DNA from: JAJDNS01 sp963578825
Lineage (GTDB): Bacteria > Acidobacteriota > Vicinamibacteria > Fen-336
Direction of reading: 5' to 3'
Length of the DNA stretch: 64,000 nucleotides
NCBI GenBank assembly: GCA_963578825.1
Contig: CAUZDW010000011.1
Coordinates: forward strand, 47,058-111,057
Shown here: positions 52,058-60,373 of the stretch, piece after piece
How positions within the stretch are numbered: the stretch's first letter is position 1
Layout of the letters: every line of letters starts with the position of its first letter
Notes under the pieces: generated by a model
What the model was told of the DNA's origin: nothing
What the model saw: only the letters and a program-made list of their open reading frames with translations
Database searches by the model: none
Position numbers and translations under genes: made by a program

Positions 52058-52360
52058 CTACAGACGCCGGCGCGACTCCCTCGGGGCGTGGGCGACCCGG
52101 TATTCCTCGAGGTCCTGGTCGGTCATCTTGAGCGCCTTGGGGGGGAGCGCTCCGTCCTCGCCCGCCGCCAGCTCCCGCTGGAGCTTGAGGAAGCAGACAT
52201 CCGGCGCATCCTGATAGCGAACGCGGCCGGACAGGAAGGCCTCGTTCGGGATCGCGACCGTGAAGTCGTAAACCTCCTCGCCGCGGCGCACCCTCAGACG
52301 GTACTCGCGGACCGCTGTCGTCGCCTTGAAGTCCACGTACTCGACCTGTGTGGTGGTCAT
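52058..52360 (-). CDS. Conserved hypothetical small protein
   Basis: The 100-residue product starts MTTTQVEYVDFKATTAVREYR and has a mostly beta N-terminal part and a helical, basic end (KALKMTDQDLEEYRVAHAPR). The composition is that of a soluble cytoplasmic protein. I do not recognise the family. It lies between the amidase and the RhlE-type helicase, all on the minus strand, with 31 bp to the helicase stop. Confidence 0.6.
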   Translation of the reverse strand: MTTTQVEYVDFKATTAVREYRLRVRRGEEVYDFTVAIPNEAFLSGRVRYQDAPDVCFLKLQRELAAGEDGALPPKALKMTDQDLEEYRVAHAPRESRRRL

Positions 52361-52392
52361 TCGGTCCTTCCCGAGCTCCCTCGGCGCCCGAC

Positions 52393-53721
52393 CTACCGTG
52401 TAGACGCTCGCCGCGCGGGAGCGCTTCGTGTCGAGCCTCGGCGTCCCGAACCCGGTCGCGCCGAACCCCGTGGGCCACGCACCCCACTGCCGCGCCGGGC
52501 CGTGGGACTTCCAAACGTGCGGCGGCCGCCGTGACGCTGCGCGGCCAGCGAGGCTCTCCTCTGGTGGAGAGGCACCTCGAGCTGCGTGGCAGGCTTCCGC
52601 GTGTAGTCGAACCCGGGGAGCGTGAGGCGCGGAAGGCTCTTGCCGATCGCGCGCTCGATGCCCCGCACGTCCCTTTCTTCCTCGGGCGAGAAGAACAAGA
52701 AGGCGTCACCCGTGGCCTCGGCCCGGGCGGTCCGCCCCACCCGATGAACGTAGTCCTCGGGTGACTTCGGGACGTCGAAGTTCACGACGTGAGACAGCGC
52801 CTCGATGTCGATCCCCCGCGCGGCGATGTCGGTGGCCACGAGCACCGGGAACTTGCCGGCCTTGAAAAGGCCGAGGGCCTGGGTGCGCTGGGCCTGGCTG
52901 CGGTTGCCGTGGATCCGTCCGGCGGTGACGCCGTTGCGTCCGAGGTACTCGGCGAGACGGTTGGCCCGGTGCTTGGTGCGCGTGAAGGCGATCACGCTGC
53001 GGATCCTGCCACTCTTGACCAGCTCGGCCAGGAGCGCGGACTTGAGCTGGGCCGGAACCGGCCAGGCGGCCTGCGTGATGCCGGTCGCCGGAGCGGACTT
53101 GCGCTGGATCGCGATGGTGACGGGGTTGCGAAGCATCTCCCGCGAGAGCGACACGATGGCTTGCGGCATGGTGGCCGAGAAGAAGAGGGTCTGCCTCTTC
53201 GTGGGGATCTGCTTGAGAATCCGCCGCACGTCGGGCAGGAAACCCATGTCCAGCATCCGGTCGGCCTCGTCGAGGACGAGGATCTCGAGGCCGCACAGCC
53301 CCGCGTAGGGGAAGCGCATGTGGTCGAGAAGGCGCCCGGGAGTCGCGACGATCACGTCCACGCCGCGCCGCAACGCCTGTTCCTGGGGCCTCATCCCGAG
53401 GCCGCCGAAGACGGTGGCAGATGTGACGCGCGTCCGGCCGGCCAGGGCCCTGATGTGCTCGTCGATCTGAGCAGCCAGCTCACGGGTGGGGGTGACGACG
53501 AGAGCACGGGTCGTTCCGCGAGGAAGACCCTCGAGGCGGTGGAGGATGGGAAGGGCAAAGGCGGCCGTCTTGCCGCTGCCCGTCATCGCCGAGGCGAGGA
53601 TGTCGCGGCCCTCCAGGGCCGGAGGAATGGCCTCTTCCTGGATGGGGGTCGGGCGCTCGAAGCCGAGCGAAAGGAGGCCCCGCTGAAGATGGGGGTGAAG
53701 GCCAAGGGGAGAGAAAGGCAT
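52393..53721 (-). CDS. rhlE: DEAD-box RNA helicase, RhlE type
   Basis: The 442-residue protein unwinds RNA duplexes in ribosome assembly or RNA turnover. It shows the Q motif (ERPTPIQEEAIPPAL), Walker A AMTGSGKTAAF, VVTPTRELAAQI, DEAD box LVLDEADRMLDMGF, SAT, and motif VI YVHRVGRTARAEA, in the RhlE/DbpA-like core (~1-355). The C-terminal ~80 residues are Arg/Ser/Gly/Pro-rich and probably disordered RNA-binding tail. Length is typical. ATG at 53721. Confidence 0.92.
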   Translation of the reverse strand: MPFSPLGLHPHLQRGLLSLGFERPTPIQEEAIPPALEGRDILASAMTGSGKTAAFALPILHRLEGLPRGTTRALVVTPTRELAAQIDEHIRALAGRTRVTSATVFGGLGMRPQEQALRRGVDVIVATPGRLLDHMRFPYAGLCGLEILVLDEADRMLDMGFLPDVRRILKQIPTKRQTLFFSATMPQAIVSLSREMLRNPVTIAIQRKSAPATGITQAAWPVPAQLKSALLAELVKSGRIRSVIAFTRTKHRANRLAEYLGRNGVTAGRIHGNRSQAQRTQALGLFKAGKFPVLVATDIAARGIDIEALSHVVNFDVPKSPEDYVHRVGRTARAEATGDAFLFFSPEEERDVRGIERAIGKSLPRLTLPGFDYTRKPATQLEVPLHQRRASLAAQRHGGRRTFGSPTARRGSGVRGPRGSARPGSGRRGSTRSAPARRASTR

Positions 53722-53948
53722 AGGAGTTGCGTGCGTCCTCTTCTGTTCCGGCTGGTTGTCTGAACGGGGGGGTTGCCGGGAAGCCGCCGTCCGCGCGGCT
53801 CCCTCATTAGAGCGCGAAGAGCCAACAGTATCTCACAGAGCCGATTCGGGGTCCAATTCGGCCACGTTACGCGGCTGGGACACGTCAGCGCCGGGACACG
53901 CCTGATTCGCCGATCTCGCGAGCTCGGCAGCCGGAGTGCCACGTCCGA

Positions 53949-53966
53949 AGGCCCTCTCCAGGGCCT
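53949..53966 (-). terminator. Stem-loop just after the matB stop
   Basis: AGGCCCT-GGAG-AGGGCCT (minus strand) is a perfect 7-bp stem with a 4-nt loop, 8 bp beyond the matB stop. No U-run follows, so it may be a weak or Rho-assisted terminator of the malonate genes. The rest of the 53722-53948 gap shows nothing recognised. Confidence 0.4.
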
Positions 53967-53974
53967 CCCCCGTC

Positions 53975-55501
53975 TCAGGACGGGTTGGGCCTCGTCCGTG
54001 GGCCCCGGGGCTCGAACAGGTCCCTCACCGCCGGCTTGACCACTTTGCCCATGGCGTTTCGGGGAAGCTCGTTCACGACCAGGAGCCTCCTCGGGATCCT
54101 GTAGCTCGAGAGCCTGCTGTCGGCCCACGCTCGAAGCTCGCCCAGCTCCAGCTTGCTGCCGGTCTTCGTGACGACGGCCGCAGCGACGGCCTCGCCCCAG
54201 GTGTCGTCCGGCACACCGACCACGGCACACTCCCGGATCGCCGGATGCTGACGCAGCACCTCTTCGATCTCCAGCGCCGAGAGCTTGTAGCCCCCGGACT
54301 TGATGATGTCGACCGACAGTCGACCCATGATCCGGTAGTAACCGTCCTCCAGGACCGCCACGTCTCCCGTGCGGAACCACCCGTCGACGAACGCGCCCCG
54401 GGTCACATCGGGCTTTCTCCAGTACTCCTTGAACACCCCGGGACCTCGGACCTGGATCTCCCCGGGCTCGTTCTCCTCGTCGATCACGGCGCCGGACTCC
54501 GCGGCCAGGCGAACTTCGACCCCGGGGAGTGGTCGGCCCACAGCGCCGGGTCTGCGCTCGCCACGCAGGGGATTCGAGAGGCCCATGCCGATCTCGGTCA
54601 TGCCGTAGCGCTCGAGGAGCTTCTGTCCGGTCAGCTCGGTCCACTTGCGATGGATGCTGGCCGGCAGGGCTGCCGATCCCGAGATCATGAGCCGCATGGC
54701 GGCAAAGCCCGCGGCCCAGCGCTGGCGTTCGGCCACGGAAGCCGACTCGAGCGCCTCGATGAGCTTGACGTAGATCGTCGGGACCGCCATGAAGACCGTG
54801 TATTCCCCGTCTCCAACCCGTTCCAGAATCGCGTCGCGATCGAAGGACTCGAATGCTTCCACGGACGCACCGGACCACAGCGCGCAGCTCAAGACATTGA
54901 CGATGCCGTGCACGTGATGCAGCGGGAGAAAGAGCGGAACGCGGTCGTTCTTCCGCCACCCCCAGGCCTCCACCAGAGCCGTGACCTGTGCCTCGAGGTT
55001 GGCGTGGGTCGAGACGACGCCCTTCGGCTTGCTCGTCGTGCCGCTGGTGTAGAGGATCATCGCCCGGCGATCCGCCGAGACCCCGGGGAGCGCTCCGCCG
55101 TCGCCTCCCAGGGCGTCCTCGACGAGCCGCACCGGGATCCCCAGTCGGTCGCAGAGAGGTTTGATCCTGTCTTCGAGCCGCCGGGTGGCGAGCACAACGC
55201 CTACTTCGGCGTCGGTGAGGACGTGCTCGATCTCGGGCTCGGCGGCCGACAGGCTCAGGGGGACGGCAACGCCTCCCGCCCGCCACACTCCCCACTGCGT
55301 GGCCACGTACTCGAAACTTCCCGGGACCAGAAACGCGACCCGCTTCTCGTCGAGGTCCCCCTCCCCCCCCTGCAGCAGCCCCACGGCGACGCGCGACGAC
55401 GCGCGGAGCAAGTCCGAATACGTGTGGCGGACGGCCCGGGTGGAGACGGCCGGGGCATCCCCGTGGCGCTCGGCCCTCTCGATCAGCCTCACGCCTCTCA
55501 T
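53975..55501 (-). CDS. matB: Malonyl-CoA synthetase / acyl-CoA synthetase (MatB-like)
   Basis: The 508-residue protein is an AMP-forming adenylating enzyme: P-loop-type ILYTSGTTSKPKGVVSTHAN, core motif ERYGMTEIGMGLSNPL, MLIL-like MISGSAALPASI, the DGWFRTGD hinge motif and catalytic lysine NAMGKVVKPA. MatB-type features (SGSAALP) together with the adjacent MadM and MadL malonate transporter genes make malonate the likely substrate, ATP plus malonate plus CoA giving malonyl-CoA. It ends 33 bp before, and lies 6 bp after, madM. No malonyl-CoA decarboxylase gene is in view. Confidence 0.85.
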   Translation of the reverse strand: MRGVRLIERAERHGDAPAVSTRAVRHTYSDLLRASSRVAVGLLQGGEGDLDEKRVAFLVPGSFEYVATQWGVWRAGGVAVPLSLSAAEPEIEHVLTDAEVGVVLATRRLEDRIKPLCDRLGIPVRLVEDALGGDGGALPGVSADRRAMILYTSGTTSKPKGVVSTHANLEAQVTALVEAWGWRKNDRVPLFLPLHHVHGIVNVLSCALWSGASVEAFESFDRDAILERVGDGEYTVFMAVPTIYVKLIEALESASVAERQRWAAGFAAMRLMISGSAALPASIHRKWTELTGQKLLERYGMTEIGMGLSNPLRGERRPGAVGRPLPGVEVRLAAESGAVIDEENEPGEIQVRGPGVFKEYWRKPDVTRGAFVDGWFRTGDVAVLEDGYYRIMGRLSVDIIKSGGYKLSALEIEEVLRQHPAIRECAVVGVPDDTWGEAVAAAVVTKTGSKLELGELRAWADSRLSSYRIPRRLLVVNELPRNAMGKVVKPAVRDLFEPRGPRTRPNPS

Positions 55502-55507
55502 TCGGCT

Positions 55508-56278
55508 CTACCCGAAGAGGGCCCGGATCGTCACGAACATGAGTGAAGGGCCGAGAAGGCAGCCGAGGCCCGTATAGAAGGTGGCGGTCATGGCCCCGTA
55601 AGGCACCAGGCGCTCGTCGGTGGCCGCCAGCCCTCCGGCGACCCCGCTGGTCGTGCCCATCAGGCCTCCGTAGATCATGGCCGAGCGCGGGTTGTCCAGG
55701 CCGATGGCGTGAGCGACGAAGGGCGTGATCGTCATCACGAGCATGGATTTCACGAGCCCCGCGGCGATGCTCAACGCCACGACATCGGAGGCGGCTCCCA
55801 GGGCGGTCCCGGTGACGGGTCCGACGATGTACGTGGCCGCGCCCGCGCCAATGGTGGTCATGCTGACCGGGTCGGTGTAGCCGAATGCCCACGCCACTGC
55901 CGCGCCCACCACGAACGATCCCAGAACGCCTGCGAGGAGGCCGACCACGGCGCCCGACCCCGCCTTCCGGAGCTCCCCGAGGTCGACGCCGAAGGCCGTG
56001 GCGACGATGGCCAGGTCCCGAAGCATGGCCCCGCCGAGCAGCCCCACGCCGGCGAGGACCTCGAAGTCGGCAAGACCGTGGTCCCCGCCTGTGAAGACCC
56101 CTCCGACGTAGGCCAGCACGAGACCCAACAGAATGGCGAGGGCGGAGCCGTGCACACGTCCCCGGGCGAGCCTGTTCGAGAGGAAGTACGACACCCAGAC
56201 CGTGAGACCGACGAATGCGAACGCCGTCACCAGCCCGTTGCGCGCCAGAACTCCGCCAAGCAGGTCGACGACTTCCAT
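55508..56278 (-). CDS. madM: Malonate transporter subunit MadM
   Basis: The 256-residue polytopic protein (about eight to nine transmembrane helices) has MadM hallmarks: ILLGLVLAYVGGVFTGGDHG, AGVGLLGGAMLRDLAIVATA and the repeated glycine-rich GAGAATYIVGPVTGTALGAA, GGLMGTTSGVAGGLAATDE. MadLM imports malonate with sodium or protons. Its ATG overlaps the madL stop by one base (TGATG). Confidence 0.9.
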   Translation of the reverse strand: MEVVDLLGGVLARNGLVTAFAFVGLTVWVSYFLSNRLARGRVHGSALAILLGLVLAYVGGVFTGGDHGLADFEVLAGVGLLGGAMLRDLAIVATAFGVDLGELRKAGSGAVVGLLAGVLGSFVVGAAVAWAFGYTDPVSMTTIGAGAATYIVGPVTGTALGAASDVVALSIAAGLVKSMLVMTITPFVAHAIGLDNPRSAMIYGGLMGTTSGVAGGLAATDERLVPYGAMTATFYTGLGCLLGPSLMFVTIRALFG

Positions 56279-56667
56279 CAGGGCCCGTCCTCGGGTGCTT
56301 GTCCGCTAGCCCGCGGTCCACCCAGCCGGCTGATCACCGGCACCAGGGCGAAACCCAACCCGACCGCCAGCGCCCCGGCGAGGAGGGCCACCGGGCCGCC
56401 CTCGATCGCCGAGACCACGTTCTGACTGGCGGCCATGGCCACCACGACCGGGATGTAGATCGAGCTCCAGAAGACGATGCCCCGCTGTGAGACCGGCTTC
56501 AGCCTGCCCGCCTTCCGCAGGCGATCCGAGACGAGGATCAGCAGGAGCATGGCAATGCCGACGCCACCCACGTTGGCCTGGACCCCGATGAGCCGTCCGA
56601 GCAGCTGCCCGCAGAAGAGCCCGGCGATCAGGCAGCCCGACAGCAGCGCCACACCGTAGATGACCAT
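56278..56667 (-). CDS. madL: Malonate transporter subunit MadL
   Basis: The 129-residue protein has four transmembrane segments with the MadL-type GVALLSGCLIAGLFCGQLLG and MLLLILVSDRLRKAG plus VFWSSIYIPVVVAMAASQNV. It is the small partner of MadM; the order madL-madM-matB in one overlapping operon supports the assignment. Confidence 0.9.
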   Translation of the reverse strand: MVIYGVALLSGCLIAGLFCGQLLGRLIGVQANVGGVGIAMLLLILVSDRLRKAGRLKPVSQRGIVFWSSIYIPVVVAMAASQNVVSAIEGGPVALLAGALAVGLGFALVPVISRLGGPRASGQAPEDGP

Positions 56668-56700
56668 TCAGCTCTCCGCTCGCCGGCCGTGTGGCTCCCG

Positions 56701-58596
56701 CTACCAGAAGATCGCGTAGAGCCCCAGCGCCGCAGCGACCACTGCAATGCCCGCCTTTCTGGCGCCGGCGGATGGCTCGAGCCCGATCCGGGTGTTGGTG
56801 GGCAGTTCCACGGGTGTCTCGAGCGGCTTCAGCCAGGTGAGCAGCGTCATGAGCGCGATCACGACGAAGAAGCAGACGGCCATGCGATCCAGGAACGCCA
56901 GGCTCGGCACTGCCACCTTGAGGAGGCCGTAGATGATCGGGTTCACCACCAGGCCCACCACCCCGCAGATCGCCGGGGCCCTGCGCACCAGCAGCCCGAA
57001 GACGAAAACCGCCAGGATGCCCGGCGAGATGAAGCCCTGGAACTCCTGTATGTACTTGAAGATGCCTCCGAACGCGGGGTTGGCCAGTAGCGGTGACACG
57101 ATGCAGCCGATCACCACGAAAACACCCACCCCCATCCGGCCCACCAGGACCAGCGTTTTCTGGCTCGCCCCCTTGTTGATGAACTCCCTGAACAAATCCA
57201 TCGTGAAGATGGTCGAGGCCGCGTTCAGCATCGAGGCGAGCGAGCTCATCACCGCCCCTAGGATGGCTGCGAGCATGAAGCCGCGCAGGCCCGTGGGGAT
57301 CAGGTGCTTGATGAGCAGCGCAAAGGCGGAGTCGTACTTGCGCCCGATCAGCGCCGTCTGCTCAACGACGCGCTGGTCGCGAGGCAGCGACTGGTTCCGT
57401 GTGGCGATCGCAGCCAGGAGGGTGTCATTGGCCTCGCTCTGCGCCAGCCCGGCCTCGGGGGTCGTATCCGCGACGGCGGCGTTGAAGGCCACGATCGCGG
57501 TGGCCTTCTCCGGGTGCAGCGCCGCGAAGTCCGGGTTGAACCGGAACGCCACCCCCGCCGTCCGCGGTGAATTCCTCACCTCCTCGAACCCCGCGACGAT
57601 CGGCGCGTTGCTCCTGATGGCCTCTTCGGCCATCTGGTCCTTGTAGAGATTGAAGGCGATGATGCCGGGGATCACGATCACGAACGGGATGATCAGCTTG
57701 AGTCCGGCGGCGAAGACGACACCCTTCTGTCCCTCGGCCAGCGACTTCGCTCCCAGCGTGCGCTGGGTGATGTACTGGTTGAGGCCCCAGTAGTAGAAGT
57801 TCGGGATCCAGAGCCCGAGGACCAGCGCCGTCCAGGGTAGGTTGAGGTCCGTACTCGGCAGGATCATGTGCAGCTTGGCGCCGTTCAGGTGTGTGAATTT
57901 CTCGATCGCTCCCGCTCCGGCCATCTCCATCGGCAGCCCGATGACGCCGGGATCCGCGGCCCCGAGGGCTCGGAAGGCAAGGACCATCACCACGGCACCG
58001 CCCACGATCAGCGCCGAGCCCTGCAGCAGGTCGGCCCACGCGCAGGCCTTGAGGCCCCCCAACACCACGTAGAAGGCCGCGAGCAAGCCGATCGCCCACG
58101 AAGCGGTCACGAGGTTCACCTGGACACCCAGGAAGCTCTGGCCCCCGAAGATCGTGTCGACGGTGAGTGCGCCGGAGTAGATGACCGCGGCGATGGTCAC
58201 GAACACGTAGATGACCATCATGAAGACGGACATGATGGTCCGGGCCGTCGCGTTGTAGCGATACTCGAGGAACTCGGGGATCGTGTAGATCCCCGCCTGC
58301 AGGAACTTGGGCAGGAAGAAGAAGGCCACGACGACCAGGGTGATGGCGGCCATCCACTCATAGCTGGCGATGGCGAGGCCCACGTAGTCGGCAGCACTTC
58401 CCGACATCCCGACGAACTGCTCGGTCGAGATGTTGGCCGCGATGAGGGAGAAGCCAATGAGCCACCAGCTCAGCCCCCGGCCCGCGAGGAAGTAGGACTC
58501 GGAGTCCTTTTCGTCCCGGCTCATCAGGACGCCCACCGCGACGACGGTCACGATGAAAACGACGAAAACAATTATGTCAAAAGGGCTTAGCTGCAT
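56701..58596 (-). CDS. Sodium:solute symporter (SSS/SGLT family)
   Basis: The 631-residue protein has about 14 transmembrane helices. It shows ESYFLAGRGLSWWLIGFSLI, FVGMSGSAADYVGLAIASYEW, GIYTIPEFLEYRYNATART and WGLNQYITQRTLGAKS, the SGLT-like family pattern, with an added cytoplasmic or periplasmic segment (residues ~340-425). These transporters use sodium to import sugars, inositol or related solutes; the substrate cannot be told. It lies 33 bp upstream of madL in the same direction, so it may be cotranscribed, and is divergent from the kinase gene. Confidence 0.9.
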   Translation of the reverse strand: MQLSPFDIIVFVVFIVTVVAVGVLMSRDEKDSESYFLAGRGLSWWLIGFSLIAANISTEQFVGMSGSAADYVGLAIASYEWMAAITLVVVAFFFLPKFLQAGIYTIPEFLEYRYNATARTIMSVFMMVIYVFVTIAAVIYSGALTVDTIFGGQSFLGVQVNLVTASWAIGLLAAFYVVLGGLKACAWADLLQGSALIVGGAVVMVLAFRALGAADPGVIGLPMEMAGAGAIEKFTHLNGAKLHMILPSTDLNLPWTALVLGLWIPNFYYWGLNQYITQRTLGAKSLAEGQKGVVFAAGLKLIIPFVIVIPGIIAFNLYKDQMAEEAIRSNAPIVAGFEEVRNSPRTAGVAFRFNPDFAALHPEKATAIVAFNAAVADTTPEAGLAQSEANDTLLAAIATRNQSLPRDQRVVEQTALIGRKYDSAFALLIKHLIPTGLRGFMLAAILGAVMSSLASMLNAASTIFTMDLFREFINKGASQKTLVLVGRMGVGVFVVIGCIVSPLLANPAFGGIFKYIQEFQGFISPGILAVFVFGLLVRRAPAICGVVGLVVNPIIYGLLKVAVPSLAFLDRMAVCFFVVIALMTLLTWLKPLETPVELPTNTRIGLEPSAGARKAGIAVVAAALGLYAIFW

Positions 58597-58770
58597 TGGG
58601 GACGGTCCTTTTGGCGCATCGGGCGGTCACGCTCACCGGCCGCCGGACGGCCCATGGGGGCGAAGGCTATCACGGTCCCGGAGCGAAAGCGGCCCCCTGG
58701 GACGCTCGCGCCCCGGGCCGCTCCTCGACTATCATGGGCGCCCACCGCCGGCACGGAGGACGGCACAGCC

Positions 58771-60150
58771 ATGCAGCCGGAGAGGTTCGGAAGATACGAG
58801 GCCGTCGCAGAGATTGGTGACGGGGCGATGGGCCGAGTCTATAAGGCTCGCGACCCGGTCGTCCAGCGTTTCGTTGCAATCAAGACGATCAAGTCCGAGT
58901 ACCTGACTCGCGATCAGGCAGAGGAGTACCTGAAGCGCTTTCGCAGGGAGGCGCAGGCCGCCGGCTCGTTGACCCACCCCAACATCGTCAGGATCTTCGA
59001 CGTGGGCGAGAACCATCTCGTGATGGAGATGCTCGAGGGGAAGACGCTGCAACAGCTCATCAGGGAACGTGGACGGATCGAACCCGAGGAGGCCCGGGCC
59101 ATCCTGAGCCCGGTGGCCGATGCCCTCGACCACGCCCACGCGGCCGGCATCATCCATCGGGACGTCAAGCCCGCCAACATCATGATCCAGCCCGACGGAC
59201 AGCCCAAGCTCATGGACTTCGGCATGGCACACCTCGACGCCACGGTGATGACGGCCACGGGCCAGATCCTGGGCTCGCCTTCCTTCATGTCGCCGGAGCA
59301 GCTGCTGGGTGAGACGGTGACGCCCCGGTCCGACAACTACTCGCTCGCGGTCGTCGCGTACGAGATGCTGACGGGCCAATCCCCGTTCCCCGGGAAGACG
59401 ATCACAGCGGTGATCTACCGTGTGATGCACGAGACGGCCCAGGCTCCGCGGAAGTTGAACGCGTCGCTGCCGGAGCGCTACGACGAGATCTTTGCCAGGG
59501 CCCTGGCCAAGGAGCCAGAGAAGCGCTACGCGTCGGCGACGGGCTTCTCCGCTGCACTGGACATTCGCGACCTCGAGCTGTCGATCGACGATCTCGTCGA
59601 CGACCAACCGCGCGAGGAGATTCGACCGGCGCTGGATGCCGCTGCAACCGCCTGGCGCCCGAACACACCGGCCGTGGCAGAGGTCGCGCACGAGACGACG
59701 ATGACCGAGTCTCCGACGCTGGCGGCTCCAGCGCCGGCTCCGCCTGTCGGCGCCCGCCCCACAGTGCGACGTGGATTCTGGTTCGGGTTGGCAGCCGTCG
59801 TGGCCCTGGGGGCTGCGTTGTTCGTCATGCCCCGATCGGGATCGGAGCCCTCGAGACACCCGGAGACGGCCGGCCCGGCGGTCGCTTTGGAAGGCTCAGA
59901 GAGGACTGAAGACATCGCTCCGTCGCCCACGGCGAAGAAAGGGTCCGCTCTCGCGCACCGGCCGCACCCCGGCAGGCGACGGTGGCCGCCACCCCGGTGG
60001 AGCACACCGGGGCGCAGGTCACCACCCCCGGACAGCTCGTCGAGCTCGGCCCGGACGTCGCGCCGCCTCGGCGAATCGAGGGATCCTCGTCGAGCTACCC
60101 TGCTGCCGCAAGACGACGCGACCAGGCGGGCACCGTCACGGTCAGCATGA
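58771..60150 (+). CDS. Ser/Thr protein kinase with a single TM helix; 3' part out of frame
   Basis: A Hanks-type kinase: glycine loop EIGDGAMGRVYKARD, VAIKTIK lysine, catalytic HRDVKPANIMI, DFGMAHLD and SPEQLLGETVTPRSDNYSLA; residues ~8-275. A Pro/Ala linker and a transmembrane helix (RRGFWFGLAAVVALGAALFV, ~335-355) follow. From about residue 390 the ORF turns into a basic Pro/Arg/Ser sequence, which is the real TonB-domain sequence read in the wrong frame. A one-base deletion in 59931-59958 would join the kinase to the TonB C-terminal domain in the next entry. So this ORF's tail is likely spurious. Confidence 0.87.
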   Translation: MQPERFGRYEAVAEIGDGAMGRVYKARDPVVQRFVAIKTIKSEYLTRDQAEEYLKRFRREAQAAGSLTHPNIVRIFDVGENHLVMEMLEGKTLQQLIRERGRIEPEEARAILSPVADALDHAHAAGIIHRDVKPANIMIQPDGQPKLMDFGMAHLDATVMTATGQILGSPSFMSPEQLLGETVTPRSDNYSLAVVAYEMLTGQSPFPGKTITAVIYRVMHETAQAPRKLNASLPERYDEIFARALAKEPEKRYASATGFSAALDIRDLELSIDDLVDDQPREEIRPALDAAATAWRPNTPAVAEVAHETTMTESPTLAAPAPAPPVGARPTVRRGFWFGLAAVVALGAALFVMPRSGSEPSRHPETAGPAVALEGSERTEDIAPSPTAKKGSALAHRPHPGRRRWPPPRWSTPGRRSPPPDSSSSSARTSRRLGESRDPRRATLLPQDDATRRAPSRSA

Positions 60151-60326
60151 TCATCACGGAAGAGGGTGAGCCGATCGACGTGACCATCGTCGAGTCGGCG
60201 GGTGCCATCCTCGATGCCGCCGTCCTCGATGCCATCGAGGGTTGGCGCTTCGAGCCCGCGACGAAGGACGGAGTGAAAGTCCGGGTGCGGTGGGTGATCC
60301 GGCAGACCTTCAGGCTCAAGAGCTAG
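59982..60326 (+). CDS. TonB C-terminal domain, probably 3' part of the kinase gene
   Basis: The frame is open from 59910 and includes LVELGPDVAPPRRIEGSSSS, then GTVTVSMIITEEGEPIDVTI, ESAGAILDAAVLDAIEGWRFEPATKDG and VRVRWVIRQTF, the periplasmic TonB-C fold that in other proteins contacts TonB boxes. Kinases with a TM helix and a TonB-C tail are a familiar acidobacterial arrangement, in which the tail probably binds periplasmic ligands. Here it lies in a different frame from the kinase; the listed GTG is only the first start codon in that frame. Confidence 0.75.
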   Translation: MAATPVEHTGAQVTTPGQLVELGPDVAPPRRIEGSSSSYPAAARRRDQAGTVTVSMIITEEGEPIDVTIVESAGAILDAAVLDAIEGWRFEPATKDGVKVRVRWVIRQTFRLKS

Positions 60327-60373
60327 CGCGGCGACACGAGCCGGCCATCCGGACAAACAGGAGACTCACGAGA

